From NCBI RefSeq assembly GCF_000280925.3, contig NZ_CP012109.1, forward strand, positions 9,426,433 to 9,490,432: DNA of 64,000 nt, written 5' to 3'. The position numbers were made by a program, and so were the translations under genes. The stretch is from Myxococcus hansupus. GTDB taxonomy: Bacteria; Myxococcota; Myxococcia; Myxococcales; Myxococcaceae. Position 1 is the stretch's first letter. Each line of letters opens with the position of its first letter. Positions 18,997-27,109 of this stretch are shown piece after piece. A model generated the notes under the pieces. The model was given only the letters and a program-made list of their open reading frames with translations, made no database searches and was not told the origin of the DNA.

Positions 18997-20229
18997 ATGA
19001 AAGCGAAGATTCTGGCGGGCGCCGTGGCGGCGCTCATGTACGGAGGGGTTGCTGTTGCCAATGACGGCGACTGCCCACCACCGCAGGCCAGCGCCAGCCA
19101 AAACCAGCAGGGCACGATGGTGGCGCAGGCGCAGCAGAACGACATGAGCGGGGACGGCACGCTCCAGGAGGATGACGTCATCATCCTGGAGACGCAGCCG
19201 GTTCCCGACGGGTCGGGCAACTCGTCTCAGGACGGCATGGGCGGCAGCGGCGACCAGGGCCTGGACGACTCGGGCATGGGCGGCAGCGGCGACCAGGGCC
19301 TGGACGACTCGGGCATGGGCGGCAGCGGCCAGCAGGGCTCGAAGGCCCAGGGCGACATCTACATGAACGTGCCCGTGCGCTGCGAGCCCGTGGGGCAGCA
19401 GGGCACGGGTGGCAGCGGGCAGGAGTCGATGACGCCGCCTCCCGCCGCGACGCCTCCTCCTCCGGCGACGCCGCCTCCCGCGGCGCCCCAGGGCACGCAT
19501 GACAGCGAGCAGCTCGTGGTGCCGCCGGCGCCGCCGCTGGGCACGGGGGGCAGTGGCCAGCCCTCGGCGCCGGTGTACCCGGAGCCGGAGTCCACCTACG
19601 CGCCGGACGCCGTGGGTGGCAGCGGCCTGGCCACGACGCCGCCTCCCTCTGACTTCCAGCCCTCGGCCGAGCGCGCCGGGCGCACGGAGGTGAAGAAGGA
19701 GGAGCACAACAAGATCAAAGGCCTCTCCGTGATGCTGGGCGGTGGTGTGGAGGGTTACACCGGCGCGCTGGCTCCGCAGATCAGCCCGGGTGCCACCGCG
19801 GGTGTGCGCGCGGCCATCCGGCCCTCCAAGGTGCTGGGGCTCGAGCTGGGCTACACCGGCGCGCTGAACAACATCCGAAACGAGGAGACGGGCACGAGCG
19901 GCCCGGACCTCGTGCGTAACGGTGGCCAGGCCGTCTTGACGCTGGGCATCACGCCCACCGCGTGGCAGCCGTACCTGCTGGGCGGCATCGGCATCAACAA
20001 CTACAACTTCCGGGGCGGCGAGGCCCTGGGGTACCGCGATGACACCGTGGGCAACGTGCCCGCGGGCGTGGGTCTGCGAGGTCACGTGGGCCACTTCGTG
20101 GTGGACGCGCGCGCCAACTACAACTTCCTCTTCGACAAGGACTTCGCCCCGGGCATCGAGCGCGGCGGCGGTGACTTCGAGGGAGGCGGCAGCTACCAGG
20201 GCACCGTGAGCATCGGCGGTACCTTCTGA
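18997..20229 (+). CDS. outer-membrane beta-barrel protein with GGSG-rich low-complexity linker
   Basis: A 410-residue exported protein. The signal peptide ends near AVAN. A long low-complexity region (about 25-230) holds repeated GGSG motifs, two perfect copies of a 13-residue repeat (GMGGSGDQGLDDS) and Pro/Ala runs. A C-terminal domain (about 245-410) has alternating beta strands and ends in Phe, as for an OmpA-like eight-stranded barrel. It is probably a surface or outer-membrane protein of unknown role. The ATG at 18997 follows GGAGG by five bases. Confidence 0.78.
   Translation: MKAKILAGAVAALMYGGVAVANDGDCPPPQASASQNQQGTMVAQAQQNDMSGDGTLQEDDVIILETQPVPDGSGNSSQDGMGGSGDQGLDDSGMGGSGDQGLDDSGMGGSGQQGSKAQGDIYMNVPVRCEPVGQQGTGGSGQESMTPPPAATPPPPATPPPAAPQGTHDSEQLVVPPAPPLGTGGSGQPSAPVYPEPESTYAPDAVGGSGLATTPPPSDFQPSAERAGRTEVKKEEHNKIKGLSVMLGGGVEGYTGALAPQISPGATAGVRAAIRPSKVLGLELGYTGALNNIRNEETGTSGPDLVRNGGQAVLTLGITPTAWQPYLLGGIGINNYNFRGGEALGYRDDTVGNVPAGVGLRGHVGHFVVDARANYNFLFDKDFAPGIERGGGDFEGGGSYQGTVSIGGTF
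19234..19330 (+). repeat. 39-bp perfect tandem repeat inside the GGSG protein gene
   Basis: Two identical 39-bp units at 19234-19272 and 19273-19311, then a third partial copy to about 19330. The unit is in frame (13 codons), so copy number can change without breaking the gene. Confidence 0.9.
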
Positions 20230-20259
20230 GACAGAGAAAAGCCCCTTGAGGCTTGAAGC

Positions 20260-20298
20260 GGAGGCGCGGTGCCCGGTAGCAAACGGGCCCGCGCCTCC
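20260..20298 (+). terminator. strong hairpin after the GGSG outer-membrane protein gene
   Basis: GGAGGCGCGG (20260-20269) pairs perfectly with CCGCGCCTCC (20289-20298). An inner GCCCG/CGGGC pair extends the stem past a one-base bulge. It lies about 30 bases after the stop and most likely ends transcription, though no T-run follows. Confidence 0.6.
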
Positions 20299-20371
20299 GT
20301 GCTTTCAAGAGCGGCGCGAGCGTTGCGGGCGCGCTAAGGTGTCGCTCTTCACGCGGTCAGAGGAGTGTTGG

Positions 20372-20695
20372 ATGGCCTTGAATGTGGAAGACGTGAAGGT
20401 TGGCACCGGCGCCGAGGCGACGTCCGGCAAGTCGGTCACCGTGCACTACGTGGGGACGCTGACCAGCGGCTCCAAGTTCGACAGCAGCCGCGACCGGGGC
20501 CAGGGCTTCACCTTCCGGCTGGGCGCCGGGCAGGTCATCGAGGGGTGGGACAAGGGCGTGGCCGGCATGAAGGTGGGTGGCGTGCGCAAGCTCACCATCC
20601 CGCCTGAGATGGGTTATGGCGCGCGGGGCTTCCCCCCCGTTATTCCTCCCAACTCCACCCTGCTGTTCGAGGTGGAACTCCTGGACGTTCGTTAA
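20372..20695 (+). CDS. FKBP-type peptidyl-prolyl cis-trans isomerase
   Basis: A 107-residue single-domain FKBP that speeds proline isomerisation in folding proteins. The family pattern is complete: VTVHYVGTL, FDSSRDRGQ, FRLGAGQVIEGWDKGVAGM, IPPEMGYGARG and PPNSTLLFEVELL. There is no signal peptide, so it is cytoplasmic. AGGAG lies six bases before the ATG. The thioredoxin gene follows after 14 bp, making a small protein-folding operon. Confidence 0.93.
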   Translation: MALNVEDVKVGTGAEATSGKSVTVHYVGTLTSGSKFDSSRDRGQGFTFRLGAGQVIEGWDKGVAGMKVGGVRKLTIPPEMGYGARGFPPVIPPNSTLLFEVELLDVR

Positions 20696-20709
20696 AAGCG
20701 AGGCCCTGC

Positions 20710-21087
20710 ATGGCGGCGGTGGAAATCACCAAGGACAACTTCAAGGAGACGGTGTCCAAGGAGGGCATTGTCATCCTGGACTGGTGGGCGTCGTGGTGCG
20801 GCCCGTGCCGTGCCTTCGCACCCATCTTCGAACAGACCTCGACCAAGCACCCGGACGTCGTCTTCGGGAAGATTGATACGGACGCCCAGCAGGAGCTGTC
20901 GGGCGCGTTCGAGATTCGCTCCATTCCCACGTTGATGGTGTTCCGGGATGGGATTCTCCTGTTCGAGCAGCCCGGCGCGTTGCCGGCCGCCGCGCTGGAG
21001 GACCTGCTCAGCCAGGTGAAGGCGCTGGACATGGAGCAGGTGAAGAAGGAAGTCGCCGCCCGGCGGACCGAGACTCCGCAGGCCTGA
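20710..21087 (+). CDS. trxA: thioredoxin
   Basis: A 125-residue thioredoxin with the redox motif WCGPC (about 31-35), the cis-proline segment SIPTLMVF and the DTDAQ strand. It reduces protein disulfides in the cytoplasm. A charged helical tail of about 15 residues extends beyond the usual thioredoxin fold. Co-transcribed with the FKBP gene. The symbol is by family only; other thioredoxins probably exist elsewhere in the genome. Confidence 0.88.
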   Translation: MAAVEITKDNFKETVSKEGIVILDWWASWCGPCRAFAPIFEQTSTKHPDVVFGKIDTDAQQELSGAFEIRSIPTLMVFRDGILLFEQPGALPAAALEDLLSQVKALDMEQVKKEVAARRTETPQA

Positions 21088-21109
21088 GGCTTCAAGAACC
21101 AAGGGAGGG

Positions 21110-21135
21110 GGCCGGCGGCACGTCCGCTGCCGGCC
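21110..21135 (+). terminator. hairpin after the thioredoxin gene
   Basis: GGCCGGCGGC (21110-21119) pairs with GCTGCCGGCC (21126-21135) with one wobble, loop of six, 22 bases after the stop. It probably terminates the FKBP-thioredoxin operon. Confidence 0.55.
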
Positions 21136-21277
21136 GCTTCCTGGGTGTCGTGGCCCGGGCGGCGGACGCCGGAACGGGATGGCGGCGGGGTGTGTTGATC
21201 GGAAGTGGCGCGCATCGGTCAGGCCGGACGGGTCTGCCTGCGGGGCCGCTCCCTTCCACCCCTCACGTCTGGATTCG

Positions 21278-22513
21278 ATGCTGCATTCTTCTTCTCGAGA
21301 GACCTCGAACGGGGACCTGCCGCGCGCGCGCATCCTCCTCGTGGACGACACGCCCGCCAATCTGCTGTCCCTGGAGGCCATCCTGGAGCCGCTGGGCCAG
21401 GAGCTGGTGCTGGCGCGCTCGGGCGAGGAGGCGCTGCGTGAGCTGCTGCGCGGCGAGTTCGCCTGCATCCTGATGGACGTGCAGATGCCAGGGCTGGATG
21501 GCCTGGAGACGGCGAACCTCATCCGGGCACGCGAGCGGACGCGCCACCTGCCCATCCTCTTCATCACCGCGCTCAGCCGGGAGGCGGCCTTCGTCACGCG
21601 CGGGTATGAGCATGGGGCGGTGGACTACCTGCTCAAGCCCGTGGATCCGGACATCCTGCGCACCAAGGTGCAGGTGTTCGTGGACCTGTCCCGGCGCGGC
21701 GAGATGGTGAAGCGGCAAGCGGTGGAGCTCGCGGAGCGACGACAGGCCGAGGAGGCTTCCCAGCGAGCCTCGGAGCTGGAGCAGCAGCTCATGGGCATCG
21801 TCGGCCATGACATCCGCACGCCCTTGTCCGTCGTCCTGGCCACGGCGAAATCCCAGCTCGCCCATGCCGAACTCGCCCCGGAGCAGCAGAAGGCGTTCGA
21901 GCGCGTGGCGCGCGGCGGGGAGCGCATCCAGCAAATCGTGGACCTGCTGACGGACTTCACGCGCTCGCGGCTGGGCGGCGGCATCCCCGTCGTGCCACGG
22001 GCTGGCGACCTCAACGAACTCTGCCGCGAGGTGGCGGACGAGCTGCACGTGGCCCGGCCGGGCCGCGTCATCCAATGCGACTTCTCGCGCGACAGCCTGC
22101 ACGGCGTCTGGGACCTGGAGCGCATGGCGCAGGTGCTGGCCAACCTGTTGGACAACGCCTTGAAGTACAGCCCGGAGTCGTCCGCCGTCCGCCTGTCCAC
22201 CTGGGAGAAGCCGGACGCCGTCTTCGTGGAGGTCCACAACGCGGGCGCGCCCATTCCCCAGGAGCTGTTGCCGCACCTCTTCGACGCCTTCCGGCGGGGC
22301 GAGGCCACGCGCGAGCAGGCGAAGGCGAGCTTGGGGCTGGGGCTCTACATCGCCCGGGCGGTGGTCGAGGCGCACCGGGGGCGCTTGAGCGTGCGCTCGT
22401 CGGAATCCGAGGGCACCACCTTCCGCATCTGCCTGCCGCGCTGCGCGGATGCCCGCTCGCGCGGCAGTCGTCCGGAAGAGGCCAGCGCGGCCCCGTCGCC
22501 GATGCCCGCTTGA
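21278..22513 (+). CDS. response-regulator/histidine-kinase hybrid (REC-HisKA-HATPase)
   Basis: A 411-residue soluble protein with an N-terminal receiver (acidic pair Asp23-Asp24 in LLVDDTP, phospho-acceptor Asp67 in MDVQMPG, Lys in LLKPVD), a short coiled linker (about 145-170), HisKA with His177 in VGHDIRTPLS, and an ATPase ending GTTFRICLP. Receiver-first kinases are switched by an upstream kinase, so it is probably a middle member of a phosphorelay. The ATG at 21278 opens directly into the receiver after a short serine-rich tail. It converges on the lipoprotein gene eight bases away. Confidence 0.88.
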   Translation: MLHSSSRETSNGDLPRARILLVDDTPANLLSLEAILEPLGQELVLARSGEEALRELLRGEFACILMDVQMPGLDGLETANLIRARERTRHLPILFITALSREAAFVTRGYEHGAVDYLLKPVDPDILRTKVQVFVDLSRRGEMVKRQAVELAERRQAEEASQRASELEQQLMGIVGHDIRTPLSVVLATAKSQLAHAELAPEQQKAFERVARGGERIQQIVDLLTDFTRSRLGGGIPVVPRAGDLNELCREVADELHVARPGRVIQCDFSRDSLHGVWDLERMAQVLANLLDNALKYSPESSAVRLSTWEKPDAVFVEVHNAGAPIPQELLPHLFDAFRRGEATREQAKASLGLGLYIARAVVEAHRGRLSVRSSESEGTTFRICLPRCADARSRGSRPEEASAAPSPMPA

Positions 22514-22520
22514 GGCTCCG

Positions 22521-23408
22521 TCACTTCACGACGGTGCAGACCCCGCCGCCGTTGAGGTGCGCCTGGTCAACGACGCTCTGGGCGATGAACGCCTGGAGCG
22601 TGCGCACGTCGAACGCGCCCGGTTGGTAGATGACGGGCTGTCCCTGGGCGTCGCGCAGCTCGTTGCCGTCACGGTCGCGCAGGTCGGTGAGCTGCTGCGT
22701 CGACAGGCCCTCCGGGGTGATGACGTTGTCCGCGCCCGCGGTGGCCGCGATGGCCTCGAAGCGGAGCTGCACGCCCCGGTGCGTCCCCAGCCGGTCGTAG
22801 AACATGTGCTCGGCGTGGATGGTGACCTCCGGGCGCGCCACCGAGCCTTCCGGCACGACGATGCCCTGGGTGCCGTCCGCGCCATTGATGCAGTTGTTCA
22901 TGAGCGCGTTGACGGGGAAGCCCATGCGGAAGCGCAGGACGGGCTCGTTCTGCTTCGTCGCGTGGCCCTCCACGAAGTAGCTGAAGCCTCGCTCGCGCAT
23001 CATCGCGAGGTCCTCCGCGCTCACCTGTCCATCCGCCAGCTCGGTGCGCGCCTCGGGAGGGCTCACCCGGAAGCCGACGTCCCAGCGGCCCGCGGGGACG
23101 CCGTTCAGGTCCACCAGCGGGATGTCGCCCTTCTGGATGTCCACCAGCACATGACGGTCGCTCGAGCGGACCTCGCCGGACGCGGAGGTGAGGGTGACGT
23201 CCCCCAGGGACACCAGGTAGCGGGTGAACTGCACGGACCAGCCATCCTGGAAGAGGGTGTCTGGCAGTCCACGCTGGGTGCCATCTCCTCCACTCATGGT
23301 CACCTGCACGTCACCCGCGGCGACGTTGTCGCACGCCGTGCCCGCCAGGCTCCAGGCCGCCAGGGCCACGCACCACCACTTCAGGGTCTGCCGCTGCCGC
23401 GTATTCAT
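22521..23408 (-). CDS. lipoprotein of the TonB-receptor locus, possibly metal-related (MbnP-like)
   Basis: A 295-residue exported protein with an N-terminal hydrophobic signal and candidate lipidation Cys in AGTACDN (not a perfect lipobox). The N-terminal part (VQFTRYLVSLGDVTL, then DLNGVPAGRWDVGF) resembles the MbnP/DUF-type copper-associated proteins found beside TonB receptors; this is a weak match by eye. A conserved Cys pair (NNCING and the terminal VCTVVK) may be structural. A Fur-superfamily-like box (23424-23440) lies 16 bases upstream of the ATG. Divergent from the TonB receptor. Confidence 0.65.
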   Translation of the reverse strand: MNTRQRQTLKWWCVALAAWSLAGTACDNVAAGDVQVTMSGGDGTQRGLPDTLFQDGWSVQFTRYLVSLGDVTLTSASGEVRSSDRHVLVDIQKGDIPLVDLNGVPAGRWDVGFRVSPPEARTELADGQVSAEDLAMMRERGFSYFVEGHATKQNEPVLRFRMGFPVNALMNNCINGADGTQGIVVPEGSVARPEVTIHAEHMFYDRLGTHRGVQLRFEAIAATAGADNVITPEGLSTQQLTDLRDRDGNELRDAQGQPVIYQPGAFDVRTLQAFIAQSVVDQAHLNGGGVCTVVK

Positions 23409-23423
23409 GCAATAGGTAGTTAA

Positions 23424-23440
23424 TTGCAACTTGGTTGCGA
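23424..23440. promoter_or_regulatory. Fur-superfamily-like operator, site A
   Basis: TTGCAACTTGGTTGCGA: half sites TTGCAA and TTGCGA around a 5-base centre. It lies between the divergent lipoprotein and TonB-receptor genes and shares sequence with sites B, C and D at the H-A-C-x-H lipoprotein cluster. Confidence 0.65.
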
Positions 23441-23525
23441 GTCAATTCGAGGTGTGGTGTATCTGGGGTGTGGATGCAACCCGGATGCATGAATCCCGTA
23501 TCTCCGCGGGACGCTCCGGAACCCA

Positions 23526-26273
23526 GTGAGGTCATCACCCGTGTGGATTCCGACTCTGGTGCTCTGTGTGCTGAGCGCCACGGGCGAATTGCCTGTGACT
23601 CCACCTGTGCCGCTGGAGGCGCCCGGGCCGGTCCTGCCCGCGGACGTGCCTCCGCCAGAGGTGCCTGCCACCGTCTTGTTGCGAATCACCATCGACCGGA
23701 CGGGCGAGGTGTCCCAGGTGGAGGTCCGGCAATCCGCGGGCACTGCGTTCGACCGGGCCGCGATGAGCGCGGCGCTTCGTTGGAGGTTCCAGCCCGCCCG
23801 GCGGGGGGACGAGGCCATCGATGTGCGCGTGGACGTGCCCGTCACCTTCGTTCCACCGGTCCACGGCCATCATCTGGAGACCGTGGCACAGGGCGAGCCC
23901 GGGCATTCGCATGGAGGCACAGCCGGCGCGGCGGGGGAGACGAACGCACGGGCGGGACAGGACCCTGGTGATGGGCGCCAGGAGCACCGTCATGGCACTG
24001 CGTCATCCTCGGGTGGAGATTTGGAGTCAGAGGAGCGTCCCCCTGTGCCGGGTGCAGCACGGCCAGTGGAGGGCTCCTTGCCCTCTGCTACCGGGCACGC
24101 TGCGGCCGTTGGCGCGCCTTCGCCGGACAGTCAGGAACAGGTGGGGGAAGGCACGCCGCCAGCGAGCGATGCACCCGTGGCGCCCCAGCCGCCGTCCTTC
24201 TCCACCACGGTGCGCGGCGCCTCGCATGCCCCGCCGCCCGTGGCGGTGGGCGACTTCCACATTCCGGTGGGGCAGCTCGCGGATGTGCCACGCCGTTCGG
24301 CGTCGGACCTGATGTTGCTGGCCCCTGGCGTCATGCTGGCCAACCATGGAGGAGAGGGCCACGCGGAGAGCATCTACATCCGCGGCTTCGACGCGGGCGA
24401 GGGCAAGGACGTGGAGCTGCGCCTCAACGGCGTGCCGCTCAACGAAGTGTCCCACTCGCACGGGCACGGCTACGCGGACACGTACTTCATCATCCCGGAG
24501 TTGGTGGAGTCGCTGCGCGTCACCGAAGGTCCCTACGACCCGTCCCAGGGCGACTTCGGCGTGGCGGGCACCGTCGAGTACCAGCTTGGCCTCGCTCGGC
24601 GGGGCCTCACTGCGTCCTTGTCCACCGGGAGCTTCGCCGCGCGCCGGCTGTCGCTGCTCTGGGGCCCTCCGGAGTCCAGCGAGTCCACCTTCGTGGGCGT
24701 GCTGCTTCGCCAGGGGCACGGCTTCGGTCCCAATCGCGCCTACTCCAACGCGACGGTCATGGCGCAGACGGAGCTGCGAGTCACCGACGCGTCGCGGCTG
24801 CGCCTGTTCGGAACCAGCTACGGCTCGCGCTTCTCCTCACCGGGCGTGGTGCGGGAGACGGACGTGGTGGACTCCCGGATGCCGTGTGCTCCGGACGCGG
24901 ACTCGCAGTTCTTCTGCTCGTACGACCCGAACCAGGGCGGCGCGGGGCAGCGCCACATCCTCTCCGCCGAGCTCCAGTCGCGGCTGAAGAACGGAGGCCG
25001 CTTCGTCCAACAGGGCTACGTGGTGCTGCGGCAGACGCGCATCCGCGACAACTTCACGGGCTTCCTCCTGGATACGCCGCCGGACGGAGAGCGCCAGCGG
25101 GGTGACAACACGGAGGGGTACTACCGGGGCTCCACCGTGGGGCTGCGCGGTCGGTACACCCCGGGACTCACGCTGTTGGGCCAGCCGCAACCTTTGGAGC
25201 TGGGCTACGTCGCGCGTTACGACGACGTGCGCACGCGGTCGCGTCGGCTGAGGGCTCGTGGCGGCGTGCCCTACGCCACCGTCTACGACAACCAGGTCCG
25301 CACCACCAACCTGGGGGCCTACGCGTCGATGCGCGTCGCCCCGCTGTCGTGGCTCACGCTGCGCGGCGGCGTGCGGCTGGACACCTTCCTCTTTGGCGTG
25401 GACGACCACAACCGGCCCGCCGTGGACCGCGACGGTCCGCGTCTCACCGACGAGTCCGTGGAGGCCTACGGCTTCTTCGCCAGTCCGCGCGCCTCCGCTG
25501 AAGTCCGGCTGACGCCCCGGCTCACGTGGCTCACCAGCGCGGGTCTGGGCGCGCGCTCCAGCGACGCCGCCGCGCTGTCCGACGCGGAGCTGGCGCCCTA
25601 CGCGCGGGTGACGTCGGGTGAGACGGGCCTGAGCTGGCGGCTGGACGGTCCCCTGGCGCTGGAGGCGCGGGGTGCCTTCTTCGCCACGCGGGTGTCGCAG
25701 GACTTCGTCTTCGACGAGACGGTGGGCCGCAACCAGCCCATCGGCGCTTCGCAGCGGCTGGGAGCCTTCGTCAGCGCGCGCGGCACGTGGGCGGAGCGGC
25801 TGGACATCCAGGGCTCGCTGGCCTGGGCGCACGCGACGCTGCCGACGCCGGGCGCCTCGGCGTGGAAGCTGTGGGACGGCGCGGTGATGCCGTACATCCC
25901 GCAGCTCCTGGGCCGGGTGGATGCCTCGCTGCGCGGCGCCGCCACCGTGGTGGGGCAGCGTTTGGACTGGAACGTGGCCCTGGGGCACAGCGCCATCGGC
26001 CCTCGCCCCTTGCCGCTGGACCGCTACAGCGCCCCCATCTTCCTTTTCGACGTGGGCGCGCGCGCCCGGTGGAAGGCGGTGGAGGTGGGGCTGTCGGTGG
26101 AGAACCTGCTCGACACGCGCTGGCGCGAATCGGAGTTCAACTTCGTCTCCAACTTCCGGGGGCCGGACGCGCCGCCGTCGCTGATGGCCACCCGTCACTT
26201 CACCGCGGGAGCGCCGCGCACCTTCATGGGCACGCTCACCCTGCACCTGGACCTTCTGGAGGACTCGCCATGA
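23526..26273 (+). CDS. TonB-dependent receptor with fused TonB C-terminal domain and His-rich linker
   Basis: A 915-residue outer-membrane receptor. After the signal peptide comes a TonB C-terminal-type domain (about 45-112: ATVLLRITIDRTGEVSQVEV, ALRWRFQPA), then a histidine-rich linker (about 115-165, with VHGHHLE, GHSHGG, QEHRHG), a plug domain (about 240-350, with YIRGFDAGEGKDVELRLNG and SHSHGHG) and a 22-strand-type barrel to the C-terminus. The histidines suggest a metal or metallophore substrate. The start is GTG 23526; GTG 23541 with GAGG upstream is an alternative. Its stop overlaps the next ATG. Confidence 0.85.
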   Translation: MRSSPVWIPTLVLCVLSATGELPVTPPVPLEAPGPVLPADVPPPEVPATVLLRITIDRTGEVSQVEVRQSAGTAFDRAAMSAALRWRFQPARRGDEAIDVRVDVPVTFVPPVHGHHLETVAQGEPGHSHGGTAGAAGETNARAGQDPGDGRQEHRHGTASSSGGDLESEERPPVPGAARPVEGSLPSATGHAAAVGAPSPDSQEQVGEGTPPASDAPVAPQPPSFSTTVRGASHAPPPVAVGDFHIPVGQLADVPRRSASDLMLLAPGVMLANHGGEGHAESIYIRGFDAGEGKDVELRLNGVPLNEVSHSHGHGYADTYFIIPELVESLRVTEGPYDPSQGDFGVAGTVEYQLGLARRGLTASLSTGSFAARRLSLLWGPPESSESTFVGVLLRQGHGFGPNRAYSNATVMAQTELRVTDASRLRLFGTSYGSRFSSPGVVRETDVVDSRMPCAPDADSQFFCSYDPNQGGAGQRHILSAELQSRLKNGGRFVQQGYVVLRQTRIRDNFTGFLLDTPPDGERQRGDNTEGYYRGSTVGLRGRYTPGLTLLGQPQPLELGYVARYDDVRTRSRRLRARGGVPYATVYDNQVRTTNLGAYASMRVAPLSWLTLRGGVRLDTFLFGVDDHNRPAVDRDGPRLTDESVEAYGFFASPRASAEVRLTPRLTWLTSAGLGARSSDAAALSDAELAPYARVTSGETGLSWRLDGPLALEARGAFFATRVSQDFVFDETVGRNQPIGASQRLGAFVSARGTWAERLDIQGSLAWAHATLPTPGASAWKLWDGAVMPYIPQLLGRVDASLRGAATVVGQRLDWNVALGHSAIGPRPLPLDRYSAPIFLFDVGARARWKAVEVGLSVENLLDTRWRESEFNFVSNFRGPDAPPSLMATRHFTAGAPRTFMGTLTLHLDLLEDSP

Positions 26274-27094
26274 CGTCACCGATGCACACCACCCGCCGCG
26301 CCTTCACGTGGATGCTGGGCGCCGCGCTGGTAGGGGGCGCCTCCGCGTGTGGCCTCTCGGGCACCGGAGGGCGCAGCGTCACCTTCCGTATGGGCCTGCG
26401 GACCGCGAGGGCGCCGGGAGAAGCGTCGCCCAGCGAGTTCACCACCGACACGGGTTGGCGCGTCCGCCTGTCCTCGGCGCGGATGGTGTTGGGGCCCATC
26501 TACATCTTCGAGAACGCCTCGCCGCTGGAGCCCACCGCGTTGAAGCGGTTGGGTTCATGGCTGCTCCCCACCGCGCACGCGCACGACGGGCACTTCTTCT
26601 CCGGCGGCACCGTGCTGGGGGAGTGGGACCGTGAAGTGGTGTTCGACCTTTTGGAGGACGCGGGCGAGGTGCGCGAGCTGGGCCGCTCGCCTGGCATCGC
26701 GGGACTGGCGCGCTCCTTCTCGCTGCTGCTCCAGCCGCCATCACAGGCATTGGGAGCGGAGGGCGCGGTGATGCAGGGGCGCTCAATGGTGCTGGAGGGC
26801 ACGGCGACCCGCGAGGCCGCGCAGGTCCCATTCCGCATCGCCCTGGACTTCCCGCCTCCTGTGGAGCTGCAACGCGTGGACTTCGTGCCCATCGCGGTGG
26901 AACTCGACGAGGGCGGGCGCTTCGTCGTGGAGGTGCAGCCGCACCGCTGGTTCGAGGGCGCGCACTTCGACCGCGTGACGGTGCCTCCAGAAGGCGGCAC
27001 CGTGGAGCTGACGGCGGACACGCAGGTGTACCGAGCGCTGACGCTCAACGTGCGCCGCTTCACCGCCTTCGCCGGAACGTGGGAGTCCGCCTGA
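26270..27094 (+). CDS. lipoprotein co-transcribed with the TonB receptor
   Basis: A 274-residue protein with a twin-arginine-flanked hydrophobic signal (TTRRAFTWMLGA) and lipobox SACG at about residue 27. A histidine-bearing stretch TAHAHDGHFFSGG (about 100-112) suggests metal contact. It overlaps the receptor gene by four bases (ATGA), so it is made with it. TDTGWRVRLSSARMVLG echoes the DGWSVQFTRYLVSLG segment of the divergent lipoprotein, so the two may be distant relatives. It is probably a partner or accessory of the receptor; exact function unknown. Confidence 0.7.
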   Translation: MTSPMHTTRRAFTWMLGAALVGGASACGLSGTGGRSVTFRMGLRTARAPGEASPSEFTTDTGWRVRLSSARMVLGPIYIFENASPLEPTALKRLGSWLLPTAHAHDGHFFSGGTVLGEWDREVVFDLLEDAGEVRELGRSPGIAGLARSFSLLLQPPSQALGAEGAVMQGRSMVLEGTATREAAQVPFRIALDFPPPVELQRVDFVPIAVELDEGGRFVVEVQPHRWFEGAHFDRVTVPPEGGTVELTADTQVYRALTLNVRRFTAFAGTWESA

Positions 27095-27109
27095 GCGGAC
27101 GCCGTGCGT

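Noticed and set aside
23406..23447. TTGACT-N16-TTAACT promoter overlapping box site A in the leftward direction
   Set aside because: It would put the transcription start only a few bases before the ATG at 23408, and the -10 match is poor. The box itself stands without it.
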